From contig JACPRG010000145.1 in assembly GCA_016190025.1 (NCBI GenBank), forward strand, positions 1 through 23,249: a DNA stretch of 23,249 nt. Reading direction: 5' to 3'. This document shows, one piece after another, positions 1 through 8,205 of this stretch; position 1 is the first letter of the stretch, and each line of letters starts with the position of its first letter. The position numbers were made by a program, and so were the translations under genes. Under the pieces are notes generated by a model. The model ran no database searches. It was not told the DNA's origin and saw only the letters and a program-made list of their open reading frames with translations. The stretch comes from Candidatus Tectimicrobiota bacterium. Its GTDB lineage: Bacteria > UBA8248 > JACPRG01.

Positions 1-263
1 ATTTCGAGCTGGAGCGGATCGTCTCGGCCGGCCAGGCGACGCCCCCCGGCGAATGGCTCGACTCGGAAAGGGACGAGTGGGTCATCCTGCTCTCGGGCGG
101 CGCGGGACTGCGGTTTGAAGGCGATAAAGAAGTCAGGGAAATGCGGCCCGGCGACTACGTTTGGATACCGGCGCGCGGACGCCACCGCGTCGAATGGACG
201 CAGGCCGCCCCGAAGACCCTGTGGCTGGCCCTGCATTACCGGGCTTTCCCGGGACCTCGTTGA
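1..263 (+). CDS. Cupin domain protein, 3' fragment
   Basis: The reading frame is open from base 3 to the TGA at 261-263 and lacks its start, which lies before the window. The 86 visible residues form a C-terminal cupin barrel: a DEWVILLSG strand, then GLRFEG, then RPGDYVWIPA and GRHRVEW, the usual second cupin motif with one His in the metal-ligand position. The first motif has Asp/Glu where many cupins have His, so metal binding is uncertain. Small cupins of this kind are sugar/organic-acid binding or regulatory proteins, and nothing here indicates a substrate. It is followed by a 268-bp gene-free stretch with an inverted repeat. Confidence 0.75.
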   Translation, partial: FELERIVSAGQATPPGEWLDSERDEWVILLSGGAGLRFEGDKEVREMRPGDYVWIPARGRHRVEWTQAAPKTLWLALHYRAFPGPR

Positions 264-354
264 GCGCGGCCCGGACCCGGGGCGCGTTTATTGAGGGCTA
301 TACAAAGAATGTCCTAAACACAGCGTGTCCGGGAGGAGAGCACAATGGATCTTT

Positions 355-428
355 GGGGCGGGTACGGAGCCCCGCCCCTACACGCGATCCGGCAATTACC
401 ATGTAGGGGCCGGGCTCTGTACCGGCCC
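355..428. repeat. Long imperfect inverted repeat (REP/MITE-like)
   Basis: A GC-rich arm at 355-381 (GGGGCGGGTACGGAGCCCCG then CCCCTAC) is the imperfect reverse complement of 403-428 (GTAGGGGCCGGGCTCTGTAC then CGGCCC), with a spacer of about 21 bases. The arms pair over about 26 positions with a few mismatches. Such GTAGGGGC...GCCCCTAC units resemble dispersed intergenic palindromes seen in many GC-rich environmental genomes. It sits between the convergent ends of the cupin gene (plus) and the ThDP enzyme gene (minus), so it could also act as a terminator-like hairpin. No second copy was seen in the window. The rest of 264-531 shows nothing recognisable. Confidence 0.7.
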
Positions 429-531
429 GTGGCCCTCGGATAGGCCATTACGAATGCAGCCCTCAATCGTTGATCTCCTTAGAGAACTGAACGGGCCGGA
501 GGGACTCAGGCCCGCTCCCTCGGCGAGCGGA

Positions 532-2241
532 TCAGGGGTGCTTGCAGATCACGTTGAGGAGCGCCTGGCGGCCTTCCTCGCGGACGGCGCGCAGGGCCCG
601 TTTGAGGGCGGGCAGCACCTCCCGCGGGTCCTCGACCCGCTCGCCGTAGCCCTCGTGGGCCTCCACGCTCTTCTCGAAGTGGGGCGAGGGCTCCAGGTCG
701 CAAAGGGCGTACTGGTCTCTGCCCGTCGACCAGCCGTCCGGGTAGAGCTCCAGGATCTCCTTTCTCACCGCGTTCCAGCACTGATTGTTGAAGACGACGA
801 CCAGGATGGGCAGGCCCTGCGCCCGGGAGACGAAGTGCGCGGACGTGGGCGAGTTGAACATGTAGCTGCCGTCGCCGACGGTGGCGATGACGGTTTTCTC
901 CGGCCGCGCCAGCTTGGCGCCCAGGCTGGCGCCGAGGGCCCAGCCCAGCCCGGAGGCGTGGGGAGAGCCGAAAAAGGCGCCCGGCCGGGTGAAGTCCACG
1001 TGGTTGGAAACCAGATCGTATTCGTTGACCAGGAGGGTGTCTTCATCGTTGATCTGGTTGATGCAGGAGGAGACCCATCTTGGGTCGATGGGCTTTTCGC
1101 GGCCGGCCGCCTTCGCCTGCCGGGCCCACTCGGCGCGCTGCCGGTCGTGGACGCCTCCCAGGCGCGCCCGCCGTTTTTTCAGCGCCGCCTCCTTTCCCTT
1201 GACCCTCTCGGCCAGGGCCGCCCGGAGGTTCCGCAGACCTGCCGCGGGCTCTCCGACCAGGGCGACGTCCATGGGGTAGCCCCGGATCACGTAGCTGGAG
1301 TAGTAGGGATCGCGCCCGAGGTGGATGACCGGGGCCGATACGGGGGGCTTGCATTCCACGGGCATCCACGGGACGTCGGTCTCCAGGACCACCACCGTGT
1401 CCGCCTCCTGGAGAAGCCCCTGGGGATCGAACCCCAGGTGAAGGGGATGGCTGGACGGGAAATTGGTGTAGAGGCTCCGGAATTCCACGACGGGGATGGC
1501 GCCGGTTTCCGCCAGGTCCACCAGAAGGGGGACGGTATCCGGATCCAGCCCCGAGGCGCCGGCGATGAGGAGGGGCGATTCGGCCCCGGCCAACAACTCC
1601 GCCGCGCGCTCGACCTGCTCCGCGTTCGGCTGGGGCGAAGACCCTCCATACCTCACCTCCGCCCGCCGCAGAGAGAGCGCCGTGTGCTTCTCCGCCAGAA
1701 TCTCCCGGGGCAGGATCAGATACACGGGGCCCGGAGGGTCGGCCATCGCCAGGGAGAGGGCCCGGTCCACCACGGTCTCCAGCTGGGCGTAGTGGCGCAG
1801 CTCATAGTCCCACTTGACGTACTCCCGGATCATCGCTCCCTGGTCCCGGGACTCCTGCGCCCAGTGAATGTAGACGTTTCGGCCGCCGAACAGCCCCTCT
1901 TCCGTGATGGGCGTGCGCCCCGCGGTGAACAGGATGGGGACCTGGGAGCGGGAGGCGTTCATGACCTGGGCGGCGGCGTTGGCCGTTCCGACGGTGACGT
2001 GCACCATAGCCGCCTGCGGCTCCCGGGTGACCATGTAGTAACCGTGGGCCATGCTCACGGCCGTGGACTCGTGGGGGCAGAGGACCGGCTTCGGCCAGGG
2101 CTTCCCCTCGGCGCCGCGCTTGGCGAAACCCTCCAGCAGGGGAGCGAAGTCCGTTCCGGCGTTGGCGAAAAAGTACTTGATGCCGCGCCGGGCCAGGAGC
2201 TCCAGGTAGGCGTCGGCGGTGCTCTCTACGCTGATCTCCAC
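532..2241 (-). CDS. Thiamine diphosphate-dependent enzyme, acetolactate synthase/benzoylformate decarboxylase-like
   Basis: This 569-aa protein has the three-domain layout of the ThDP decarboxylase superfamily. The N-terminal Pyr domain carries the catalytic Glu in CPHESTAVSMAHGYY (about residue 58). A central Rossmann-like domain follows (PLLIAGASGLDPDTVPLLVD). The C-terminal PP domain has the cofactor motif GDGSYMFNSPTSAH ending in FNNQCWN, the GDG-(x)n-NN signature that binds Mg-diphosphate. Length fits the family. The start is GTG at 2241, preceded by an AAGGG-type site. It probably decarboxylates or carboligates a 2-oxo acid; the substrate cannot be read from sequence. It is unlikely to be the housekeeping acetolactate synthase, because no small subunit is present. 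It lies 117 bp downstream of a NitT/TauT-like binding protein on the same strand, so the pair may be co-transcribed. Confidence 0.85.
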   Translation of the reverse strand: MEISVESTADAYLELLARRGIKYFFANAGTDFAPLLEGFAKRGAEGKPWPKPVLCPHESTAVSMAHGYYMVTREPQAAMVHVTVGTANAAAQVMNASRSQVPILFTAGRTPITEEGLFGGRNVYIHWAQESRDQGAMIREYVKWDYELRHYAQLETVVDRALSLAMADPPGPVYLILPREILAEKHTALSLRRAEVRYGGSSPQPNAEQVERAAELLAGAESPLLIAGASGLDPDTVPLLVDLAETGAIPVVEFRSLYTNFPSSHPLHLGFDPQGLLQEADTVVVLETDVPWMPVECKPPVSAPVIHLGRDPYYSSYVIRGYPMDVALVGEPAAGLRNLRAALAERVKGKEAALKKRRARLGGVHDRQRAEWARQAKAAGREKPIDPRWVSSCINQINDEDTLLVNEYDLVSNHVDFTRPGAFFGSPHASGLGWALGASLGAKLARPEKTVIATVGDGSYMFNSPTSAHFVSRAQGLPILVVVFNNQCWNAVRKEILELYPDGWSTGRDQYALCDLEPSPHFEKSVEAHEGYGERVEDPREVLPALKRALRAVREEGRQALLNVICKHP

Positions 2242-2301
2242 GGCGAACCCTTTCCCTTCCCCCTCACCCGATTCGGCAATCCCTCGTGTCCCGCTTGTTT
2301 T

Positions 2302-2339
2302 TTTCGCGGAGGGCCCTCCCGCGAGCGCCCTCCGCGAAA
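2302..2339. other. Perfect 13-bp stem hairpin between binding protein and ThDP enzyme genes
   Basis: TTTCGCGGAGGGC at 2302-2314 pairs perfectly with GCCCTCCGCGAAA at 2327-2339 across a 12-base loop. It lies in the 117-bp gap within the minus-strand gene pair. There is no U-tract after the stem on either strand; on the minus strand the stem is followed by A residues. A classical intrinsic terminator is therefore unlikely. It could be an mRNA-processing or stability hairpin that sets unequal expression of the two genes. Confidence 0.6.
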
Positions 2340-2358
2340 TCCCGCTGGGGCCTCCCCC

Positions 2359-3387
2359 TCACTGGACTTTGGGGAAGCGCCACTCGCGGGGGACGTTGGA
2401 GATGAATTCATTCGTGTAGAGGTCCTCGGCCTTCACCGGGGTTTTCAAGCCGACGTACTGATCGACCAGCTTGAGGGCCCGGGCGATCTTTCCGGCGTTC
2501 ACGTGGCCGAGACCCTCCTGTTGGGTGTGCCCGTCGAAGGACAGCCGCTTCATGTACTTCCACTGGGCTTCGATGATGCTCCGCTTGCTGGTGGTGTTAT
2601 GCTTCATGAAGATGTCCACGCCCTCTTTGGGGTTCTCGAAGGCCCAGGAGGTCCCGCGGACGGTGGCCCGGATGAACTTCTGGATGAGCTGCGGGCGCTT
2701 GGCGACCGTGTCGTCCGAGGCCACGAAGGCGGAGCCGTACATGTCCGACAGCCCGTAGTCCGACCACAGGAAGTGCCCGATCTGGCGGCCTTGCTGAACG
2801 GCTGCCTCCTCGAAGGCCAGCAGGGAGTTCAGCCAGGCGTCGGTGGCCTCCACCTTGCCGGCCGCCAGGCTGGGCACCAGGGCGGCGGGACCCATGTGGA
2901 TGATGGGCGTCCGCTGGAGGTCGATCCTGTTCACCTTGGCGAAGGCGGGCCAGAACTGGAGGACCGAGGACCCCGACGGGATGGCGACCTTGCGGCCCTC
3001 CAGGTCCTTGGGCTTCTCAATCCCGACCCCCTTGAGGAAGGCGAGTCCGTAGGGAGAGGTGTGCATCGTGACCTGGACGATCTTCGCCTTGGCGCCCTGG
3101 GCGCGACCGAGGGCGACCGAGACCATCACCGACCGCCCGACGTCGAGGTCGCCCGCCGTGACCCGCTTGTAGGTGTCCACCGCCCCGTGCCCCCTGCGGA
3201 TCTCGATGTCCACCCCTTCCGCGGTGTACCACCCCTTCTCCAGGGCGACAAACTCCCCGATGTGCTCTCCGGACATCACCCAGTTTTCGGCGAACCGGAT
3301 TTGGGTCTTCTCCGCCCCCCGCGCCACCCCGAGGACCAGCATCCAAATCAAGGCAATGAGGCACACCAGAGACCCGTTTCTTTTCAT
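2359..3387 (-). CDS. NitT/TauT (NMT1/SsuA-like) ABC transporter substrate-binding protein
   Basis: The 342-aa protein starts with a Sec signal peptide (MKRNG, then the hydrophobic stretch SLVCLIALIWMLVLG, cut near ARGAEK). The mature part has the NMT1/THI5-like periplasmic binding fold: RFAENWVMSGEHIGEFVALE, EKGWYTAEGVDIEIRRG, KPKDLEGRKVAIPSGS, and a late WSDYGLSDMYGSAFVASDDT segment. An AGGAGG site lies 9 bases before the ATG. Relatives bind nitrate, taurine, sulfonates or pyrimidine precursors; the ligand here is unknown. No permease or ATPase gene is adjacent, so it is an orphan binding protein or works with a transporter elsewhere. The WSDYGL and DDT motifs recur in the second binding protein at 5897-6895, which suggests paralogues with related ligands. 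Confidence 0.88.
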   Translation of the reverse strand: MKRNGSLVCLIALIWMLVLGVARGAEKTQIRFAENWVMSGEHIGEFVALEKGWYTAEGVDIEIRRGHGAVDTYKRVTAGDLDVGRSVMVSVALGRAQGAKAKIVQVTMHTSPYGLAFLKGVGIEKPKDLEGRKVAIPSGSSVLQFWPAFAKVNRIDLQRTPIIHMGPAALVPSLAAGKVEATDAWLNSLLAFEEAAVQQGRQIGHFLWSDYGLSDMYGSAFVASDDTVAKRPQLIQKFIRATVRGTSWAFENPKEGVDIFMKHNTTSKRSIIEAQWKYMKRLSFDGHTQQEGLGHVNAGKIARALKLVDQYVGLKTPVKAEDLYTNEFISNVPREWRFPKVQ

Positions 3388-3469
3388 GGTTTCTTCCTCC
3401 TGAGTGGGCGGCCTCCCGCGTCCCGAAAAGGGCAGCGCCTGAACTCTCGCTCGGGGACGGCTCGACGGC

Positions 3470-3491
3470 TCGGCCTTTGGTCGGCCTTTGG
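3470..3491. repeat. Tandem 11-bp direct repeat
   Basis: TCGGCCTTTGG occurs twice head to tail at 3470-3480 and 3481-3491. It lies between the binding-protein start and its proposed promoter, in the predicted 5' leader of the minus-strand transcript. It may be a replication-slippage duplication with no function, or a repeated protein-binding site. Confidence 0.7.
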
Positions 3492-3505
3492 AAAGATTTC
3501 TCTCT

Positions 3506-3535
3506 ACACTATTGGGAGGGAGCGTCGTCTGTCAA
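3506..3535 (-). promoter_or_regulatory. Candidate sigma70-type promoter for the binding protein/ThDP enzyme pair
   Basis: On the minus strand TTGACA (3535-3530) is a perfect -35 hexamer. After 18 bases comes TAGTGT (3511-3506), a moderate -10. Transcription would begin about 110 bases before the binding-protein ATG. The remainder of the 427-bp interval between 3388 and 3814 contains no gene that can be supported. This is a consensus match only. Confidence 0.4.
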
Positions 3536-3814
3536 TCAGCCCGGTCTTCGACGACCCAGGGCTTCGGCCGAACGGCCGCCCGGGCGGGGGCCTGCGGCCT
3601 CTCCACGGGCCGCGTCCCGGCGCGAGACGAAGCCTTCCGGGCGATCCCGGCGACGATGTTCAGGGAGGCCCCTGGGCGGCCCCCCCAGTGAAGAAAAGGA
3701 ATTTTCGGCAGCCCGCCGGGTTGGATGGGATGTGATTCGGTCGATCGGCCTGCCCGGAAAAGGAGGACGCATCCGCCGAAGACCACCGCGCAGCCTCACG
3801 AGGGAATCTTCCTT

Positions 3815-4933
3815 TTGACCGCGATCATCCTCCTCCTCGCAGTTTTCTGGATCGCTTATTCCAACGGTGCCAACGACAACTTCAAGGGCGTCGCGACCCT
3901 GTACGGAAGCTCCGCCGCGAGTTTCAAGAAGGCCCTCGCGTGGGCGACCGTCTCGACGGGCGCGGGGAGTCTGGTCTCCGTGGCCGCGGCCGGAAAGTTC
4001 GTCGCAGCCTTCACCGGCCGAGGGCTGATTCCCGATGGGCTGGCCGGGACGCCTCCAGTCCTGATCGCCGTCGGAATCGGCAGCGCCCTGACGATCTGCC
4101 TGGCCACGCGGATGGGGCTTCCCACCTCGACGACCCACGCGCTGACGGGATCGCTGGTGGGGATCGCGGCGGCCGGCTCGATCCATCGGATCGGCTGGGA
4201 AACGCTCCTTTCCGGATTCGCCGGGCCGATGCTTCTCAGCCCCGCCCTGGCGGCGCTCCTGGCGGCGGCGGCCTATCCCATGCTGCGGCGCGTCGGCGCG
4301 GCCTGCGGCGTCACGCGGCAGACCTGTCTCTGCATCGGCGAGGAAGCCCCGATTCCCGTCCGCGTGCGGGAGGATGGTTCCGTCGCCCTCGCCGCATCTT
4401 CGCTTCGCGTCCGGCTGGATCAGCTGGAGAACTGCGAAGAGAGGTACGTAGGGAAATTCATCGGCGTGGACGCCCAGTCCCTCGTCACCGGGACGCACTA
4501 CGTGAGCGCCGGGGCGGTCTGCTTCAGCCGCGCCGTGAACGACACGCCCAAGATCGCGGCCTTGTTGCTCGCGACCCAGGGGGGCGCGTCGTATGGGGCG
4601 CTCGGGTGGGTCGCGGCGGCGATGCTGATGGGAGGCTGGCTCCACTCCAGGCGGGTGGCCGAGACCCTGAGCCATCGCATCGCGGACCTCAGCCCGGGGC
4701 AGGGGCTGATCGCCAACCTGGCCACCGCCTTCCTGGTCCTCGCCGCGTCGAACTTCGGCCTGCCCGTCTCCACCACCCACGTCTCCGTCGGCGCCATCTT
4801 CGGGATCGGCGCGGCGAACCGGACCTGCCGGTGGAAAACCGTGGCCGAGATCGCGGCGGCCTGGTTGATCACCCTCCCTCTGGCCGGTCTGCTGAGCGGG
4901 CTCCTTTTTCTCCTGGCCACGCGCCTCCCGTGA
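3815..4933 (+). CDS. PiT-family inorganic phosphate transporter
   Basis: From a TTG start this is a 372-aa polytopic membrane protein. It has the duplicated PiT (PF01384) signatures: SNGANDNFKGVATLYG near the N-terminus with GLPTSTTHALTGSLVG, and in the second half AVNDTPKIAALLLA with GLPVSTTHVSVGAIFGIGAANR. PiT proteins import phosphate with a cation, usually at low affinity. The central soluble loop (CLCIGEEAPIPVRVREDG...) is short. The TTG start is chosen because GAGGGA at 3800-3805 is suitably placed and the first transmembrane helix begins at once. An in-frame ATG at 3725 would add 30 Arg/Pro/Lys-rich residues with no family counterpart. No PhoU/DUF47 partner is adjacent, which is a little unusual for the family. 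Confidence 0.9.
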   Translation: MTAIILLLAVFWIAYSNGANDNFKGVATLYGSSAASFKKALAWATVSTGAGSLVSVAAAGKFVAAFTGRGLIPDGLAGTPPVLIAVGIGSALTICLATRMGLPTSTTHALTGSLVGIAAAGSIHRIGWETLLSGFAGPMLLSPALAALLAAAAYPMLRRVGAACGVTRQTCLCIGEEAPIPVRVREDGSVALAASSLRVRLDQLENCEERYVGKFIGVDAQSLVTGTHYVSAGAVCFSRAVNDTPKIAALLLATQGGASYGALGWVAAAMLMGGWLHSRRVAETLSHRIADLSPGQGLIANLATAFLVLAASNFGLPVSTTHVSVGAIFGIGAANRTCRWKTVAEIAAAWLITLPLAGLLSGLLFLLATRLP

Positions 4934-4978
4934 CCGGCCCCCGACGCGGAGGCGGACTGAGCGCCCGGCCCGGCATAA

Positions 4979-5024
4979 AGGACCTGTTCGCCGGGAAGGT
5001 CCTCCCCCGGTACAACCGGTACAA
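4979..5024. other. Small inverted repeat plus tandem 9-bp repeat downstream of the PiT gene
   Basis: AGGACCT (4979-4985) and AGGTCCT (4997-5003) form a 7-bp inverted repeat with an 11-base spacer, 45 bp after the PiT stop. Next to it CCGGTACAA is repeated head to tail (5007-5015, 5016-5024). There is no T-tract, so a terminator role is weak. The rest of the 222-bp gap up to the SRPBCC stop shows nothing recognisable. Confidence 0.35.
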
Positions 5025-5155
5025 AGAGCGGCCAGCCGAAAAAAGGGAGCGGGCGCGGCCTCCCTCGCCCATGCGCCCGTCCCGTCTCGTTTCACCTTCG
5101 ATCTTTTCGCCCCCGAATCCCCCGTCGATCCCGGCCGGGGACGCGATCAGCCTTC

Positions 5156-5575
5156 TCAGCCCTCCAGGATCTTTTTGATCCTTCTCATTTCTTCCACGTT
5201 GTCGGCCGTGCCTTCGCGGTGCAAGGCCAAGTTCTCATAGGCCTCCGATTCGACGATGTGGAGAAGATGGGTGATGCCGCCTTCCTTCTCCAGGAGGTAG
5301 GTGACGACCTGTGTGGGTTTCCTGCTGCCTTTATAAAAGTTTTGCCAGACGATCCGGGCGGGCGGCTCCCACACAGTGATCTCGGAATCGCATTCCCGCC
5401 CGCTTTTTTGGACCTGGTGGAAGGTCGTTCCCACGCTTTCCCGCCTCTCCGAGGTATAGTGCACGGACTCGCAAAAGCGCGCGATCCGCGGGTGCAGCTC
5501 CAAGTTGGCGATAAAGCCAAACACCTTCCCGGCGGGCGCCTTGATCTGTTGAAGAACGACGACCGGAACGGCCAT
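5156..5575 (-). CDS. SRPBCC (START-like) family protein
   Basis: The 139-aa protein reads as a helix-grip fold: an N-terminal strand with VLQQIKAPAGKVFGFIANLE and HPRIARFCESVHYT, then strands ending in SEITVWEPPARIVWQNF, TYLLEKEGGITHLLHIVE, and a C-terminal helix with EEMRRIKKILEG. This pattern matches the polyketide cyclase/dehydrase and CoQ-binding branch of SRPBCC, which bind hydrophobic ligands in a deep cavity. The start at 5575 is set by a strong AAAGGAGGG site immediately upstream. The frame is open for a further 65 codons upstream, but that part is Arg/Ala/Pro-rich and looks non-coding. The gene stands alone and no ligand or partner can be inferred. Confidence 0.75.
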   Translation of the reverse strand: MAVPVVVLQQIKAPAGKVFGFIANLELHPRIARFCESVHYTSERRESVGTTFHQVQKSGRECDSEITVWEPPARIVWQNFYKGSRKPTQVVTYLLEKEGGITHLLHIVESEAYENLALHREGTADNVEEMRRIKKILEG

Positions 5576-5896
5576 GCGGACCCTCCTTTCGAGCGCGGCA
5601 CGCGGCTCGGGTTGCAATCGGACGGCGGGATCGAACCGGGCTGGGCGGTCGCGCTCCGCGCGGCTTGCCCGTCCAGCGCGCCCCTTGGCGGAGGCGGGAC
5701 AAACCGCCGCACCGCCTTCCGCCCGCCGTCTGTTCGGAACGGTGTACGCGCCGCCCGCGGCCCCGCGCAACGTGAGCGTCGAAAAGAGGCTCCTTCACCG
5801 CCGAGAGGCGTTGCCCTCGGCCTTTCGGGGAGGACGGCCCTTCCCTCCGGGTCGAGAAGACCCGGACGCGTCTTCCATCCGCCCAGTCCCCTCTCC

Positions 5897-6895
5897 TCAG
5901 GGAAGAATCTTCTTCAAAAACTGGGGCGCGTAGATGTCCGAGACCTTCGCCTTGGAAGGGAGCTTCATGTACCGGGTGATCAGGTCGATGGTCGCGTTCA
6001 TCTTCTCCCGGCTGAGGCCGCCCACGCCGATGGCCTTCGTCTCCTCGGTATGGGCCAGGGAAACCGCAACGTCCCAGGCCTGGAGAATGATGTTCCGGTC
6101 CATGGCCGGCGCGTGCTTGAGGAACCGGTCGACCGCGGCCCCCCGATGCTTGACGGCGTCGGCGACCCCCCGGAAGGCGGCGTTGACAAAGCGGCCCGCG
6201 AGAGCCGGCTGGCCGGCGATGGTGTCATCGTGCGCGACCACGCCGTTGCCGTGGAACTGCAACCCGTAGTCGGACCACCTCAGCTCCACCACCTCGTCGT
6301 TGGACTTCGCCGCCCCGACGCGCAAGCCGCCGGCAAACTCGGCGTAGGTGCAGATGAAGTCCACCTTCTTGGCCAGGAGGACGGCGTATTTGGCCGTCGG
6401 GGCGAAGTTCGTGAACTTCCAGTTCTTCACGCCGTTGCGCTGGGCCAGGGCGGGGAAGAGGGCGTAGCAGGACCCGCCCTCCGCATCGCCGAAGTGTTTT
6501 CCTTCGAGGTCCTTCACGGTGCGGATCCCCGAGCTCTTCAGGGCGTACATCGAGTGGGGCTCTTTGTTGTGGAGGACGCCGAGGGATTTCACCCTGGCGC
6601 CTTTGCCGCGCGCCACCACCAGCGTCCCAGTGTCAGCGAATCCGAACTGCCCGTCCTTGGTCCCGATGCGTTTGATCGTGTCCCCCGAGCCGTTTCCCCG
6701 CTGAATCGTGACGTCGAGCCCCGCCTCCCGGAAGAAACCCGCCTCCAGGGCGTTGAAAAATCCGACATGGCCGCCGTAGTGGGCCCAGTCGAGGATAAAG
6801 AGAACCTTCTCCGCAGCCGAAGCGGGCGCCGCCGCCCATCCCATCAAAAGGGCCCAAACCGCTCCAACCGCCAGAACCTTTTCCATCCGCCTCAT
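5897..6895 (-). CDS. NitT/TauT-like ABC transporter substrate-binding protein, second copy
   Basis: From the ATG at 6895 this is a 332-aa secreted protein. It has a signal peptide (MRRMEKVLAVGAVWALLMGW, cut near ASAAEK), then the NMT1-type binding fold with LDWAHYGGHVGFFNALEAGF, EAGLDVTIQRGNGSGDTIKR, DLEGKHFGDAEGGSC and a late LRWSDYGLQFHGNGVVAHDD segment. The start is chosen from four clustered ATGs because GGAGGG lies 9 bases upstream and the sequence begins with a typical charged n-region. The frame is open upstream to 7432 on the minus strand, but that is shadow of the neighbouring membrane-protein gene. Like the first binding protein it has no permease or ATPase beside it. The shared WSDYGL and DDT motifs mark them as relatives, though identity elsewhere is low. 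The ligand is unknown. Confidence 0.87.
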   Translation of the reverse strand: MRRMEKVLAVGAVWALLMGWAAAPASAAEKVLFILDWAHYGGHVGFFNALEAGFFREAGLDVTIQRGNGSGDTIKRIGTKDGQFGFADTGTLVVARGKGARVKSLGVLHNKEPHSMYALKSSGIRTVKDLEGKHFGDAEGGSCYALFPALAQRNGVKNWKFTNFAPTAKYAVLLAKKVDFICTYAEFAGGLRVGAAKSNDEVVELRWSDYGLQFHGNGVVAHDDTIAGQPALAGRFVNAAFRGVADAVKHRGAAVDRFLKHAPAMDRNIILQAWDVAVSLAHTEETKAIGVGGLSREKMNATIDLITRYMKLPSKAKVSDIYAPQFLKKILP

Positions 6896-7080
6896 GTCCC
6901 CCATCCCTCCCTCGAATGCCCGCATGGATTGAAAGATTGAAGGTGGGGCTGCCCGCCTGCCCCCGTCAGCCACCGCCCTCGTCTTCCTACCACAAGCATA
7001 CACGATTTTCCAGGCGCTGCGACTCCTGGGAACCAGGGCTCCAGGAACAAGACGACGGCCGAGAAGGGGGATGCGGCGGG

Positions 7081-8199
7081 CTAGCGGGACCCCGAGCGAG
7101 AGGGCGCATGCCCGGGGGCGGGTCCTTCCTGGGGGCGGCTTCGGACGGCCCAGCCGATGTTCCCAAGGAAAAGGAGGATCGCCGCCGCGTTGAGCAACCC
7201 GCCCCACAGACTCGCGGCCGGCCACTCCGCGAGGTCGCCCCCAATCCGCAGGAGGAGGGAAGCGTGCAAGGCGCCGAGGTGAAGATAGAACCGCCGGCGG
7301 TAGGGCACACTCTTTCCGAGCGCCGCCGGCAGGACGATGGGGGCGTGGCCGAAGATCATGGAGAAGACGAACCCCAGGAACAGGGCGTGGAGCAGGGCGT
7401 CGTAACGCGGCCCCGGCGGGACGCCACCCCACGCGGCGGCCATGACGCCCGCAGCGCCCAGCCAGACGTAGCCGGAGAGCAGACAGGCCGCGACGTGCCG
7501 GGTGAGTCCCCTCTGCCGGACAGTCCGGCGGGCAACGTCATACCGGAAGAGCCAGAGCGCCAGGGCGACCATGCCCGCCCCCGCCCACTGGGCTCCCCGG
7601 TCCGGCGAAGAGACCGACGCGAGGAGGCCGGCCGCGAACAGGCCAGCGGCCAGGAGAAAGGCCCCCCGGCTCCGGCGCGACAGGGAGAGAAGCCGGCTGA
7701 GCTCCAGACGTTCTCCGCAGATGGTCAGTACCGGGAAAGCAGCCCACAAGAGCGCGAGCCGGTGAACCTGCCAATTGGAAAGCCAGAGGACGTTCCCCGC
7801 GAGCCACGCCAGCGACCCGAGCCCCAGGGTCACCGTGAAGAGCGCCCTCTGGCGCCGCACGATCTCGCAAGAGACGGCGACCAGCCCCAAGCTGCCCAGG
7901 GTCATGAGGAGCGGCCCGGCGGGATGAGAGAAATCCGCGAGGAAGACCAGCGCGCCCAGGCCGCTCAGGAGGGGGGCGGCGTAACACCACGGGCGGTTCA
8001 GGGCCGCGGCCCTCTCCAGGCCGATGAGGGTTCCCAGAAAGCCCCCGACCATCAAAGGCCCGTGCGCGAGGGGCAGGTCGTTGAGGACCGGGTGCCAGTC
8101 CCATCCCAGGCGAACCAGACCGCCCCACAGGGCCGCGACAAAGGAGAGCAAAGCCAAGGCCATCAAGGGAGGCCGGGCGAGATGGAGACCTCGTTTCAT
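7081..8199 (-). CDS. Polytopic membrane protein, distantly NnrS-like
   Basis: A 372-aa, Leu/Ala/Gly-rich protein with about ten to twelve predicted transmembrane helices. Conserved-looking polar motifs lie at helix ends: LAHGPLMVGGFLGTLIGLER near residue 45, and LLHALFLGFVFSMIFGHAPI followed by VLPAALG near residue 285, then LHLGALHASLLLRIGGDL. Histidines placed in helices this way recall heme/copper-binding NnrS proteins, which protect against nitric oxide, but the resemblance is partial and the name is tentative. It lies 6 bp behind the cupin gene and ends the minus-strand series that begins with the molybdoenzyme. That position would suit a role in nitrogen-oxide tolerance or cytochrome maturation. 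An alternative is an uncharacterised membrane family. Confidence 0.6.
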   Translation of the reverse strand: MKRGLHLARPPLMALALLSFVAALWGGLVRLGWDWHPVLNDLPLAHGPLMVGGFLGTLIGLERAAALNRPWCYAAPLLSGLGALVFLADFSHPAGPLLMTLGSLGLVAVSCEIVRRQRALFTVTLGLGSLAWLAGNVLWLSNWQVHRLALLWAAFPVLTICGERLELSRLLSLSRRSRGAFLLAAGLFAAGLLASVSSPDRGAQWAGAGMVALALWLFRYDVARRTVRQRGLTRHVAACLLSGYVWLGAAGVMAAAWGGVPPGPRYDALLHALFLGFVFSMIFGHAPIVLPAALGKSVPYRRRFYLHLGALHASLLLRIGGDLAEWPAASLWGGLLNAAAILLFLGNIGWAVRSRPQEGPAPGHAPSRSGSR

Positions 8200-8205
8200 A
8201 CCGCC

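Noticed and set aside
325..3735. 1136-codon open frame on the plus strand
   Set aside because: It lies opposite the ThDP enzyme and the binding protein, both with clear domains. The translation is Arg/Gly/Pro/Asp-rich with no fold, and arises from the low stop frequency in antisense GC-rich DNA.
3725..3814. ATG at 3725 as the PiT start
   Set aside because: The added residues are charged and Pro-rich with no family counterpart, while TTG at 3815 has GAGGGA upstream. Kept as the second choice.
5007..5024. Tandem CCGGTACAA repeat as a CRISPR or iteron array
   Set aside because: Only two units with no spacers, and no cas or replication gene is nearby.
3536..5095. 519-codon open frame on the minus strand
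   Set aside because: Antisense to the PiT transporter, whose paired PiT signatures are unmistakable; the translation is Arg/Gly/Asp-rich noise.
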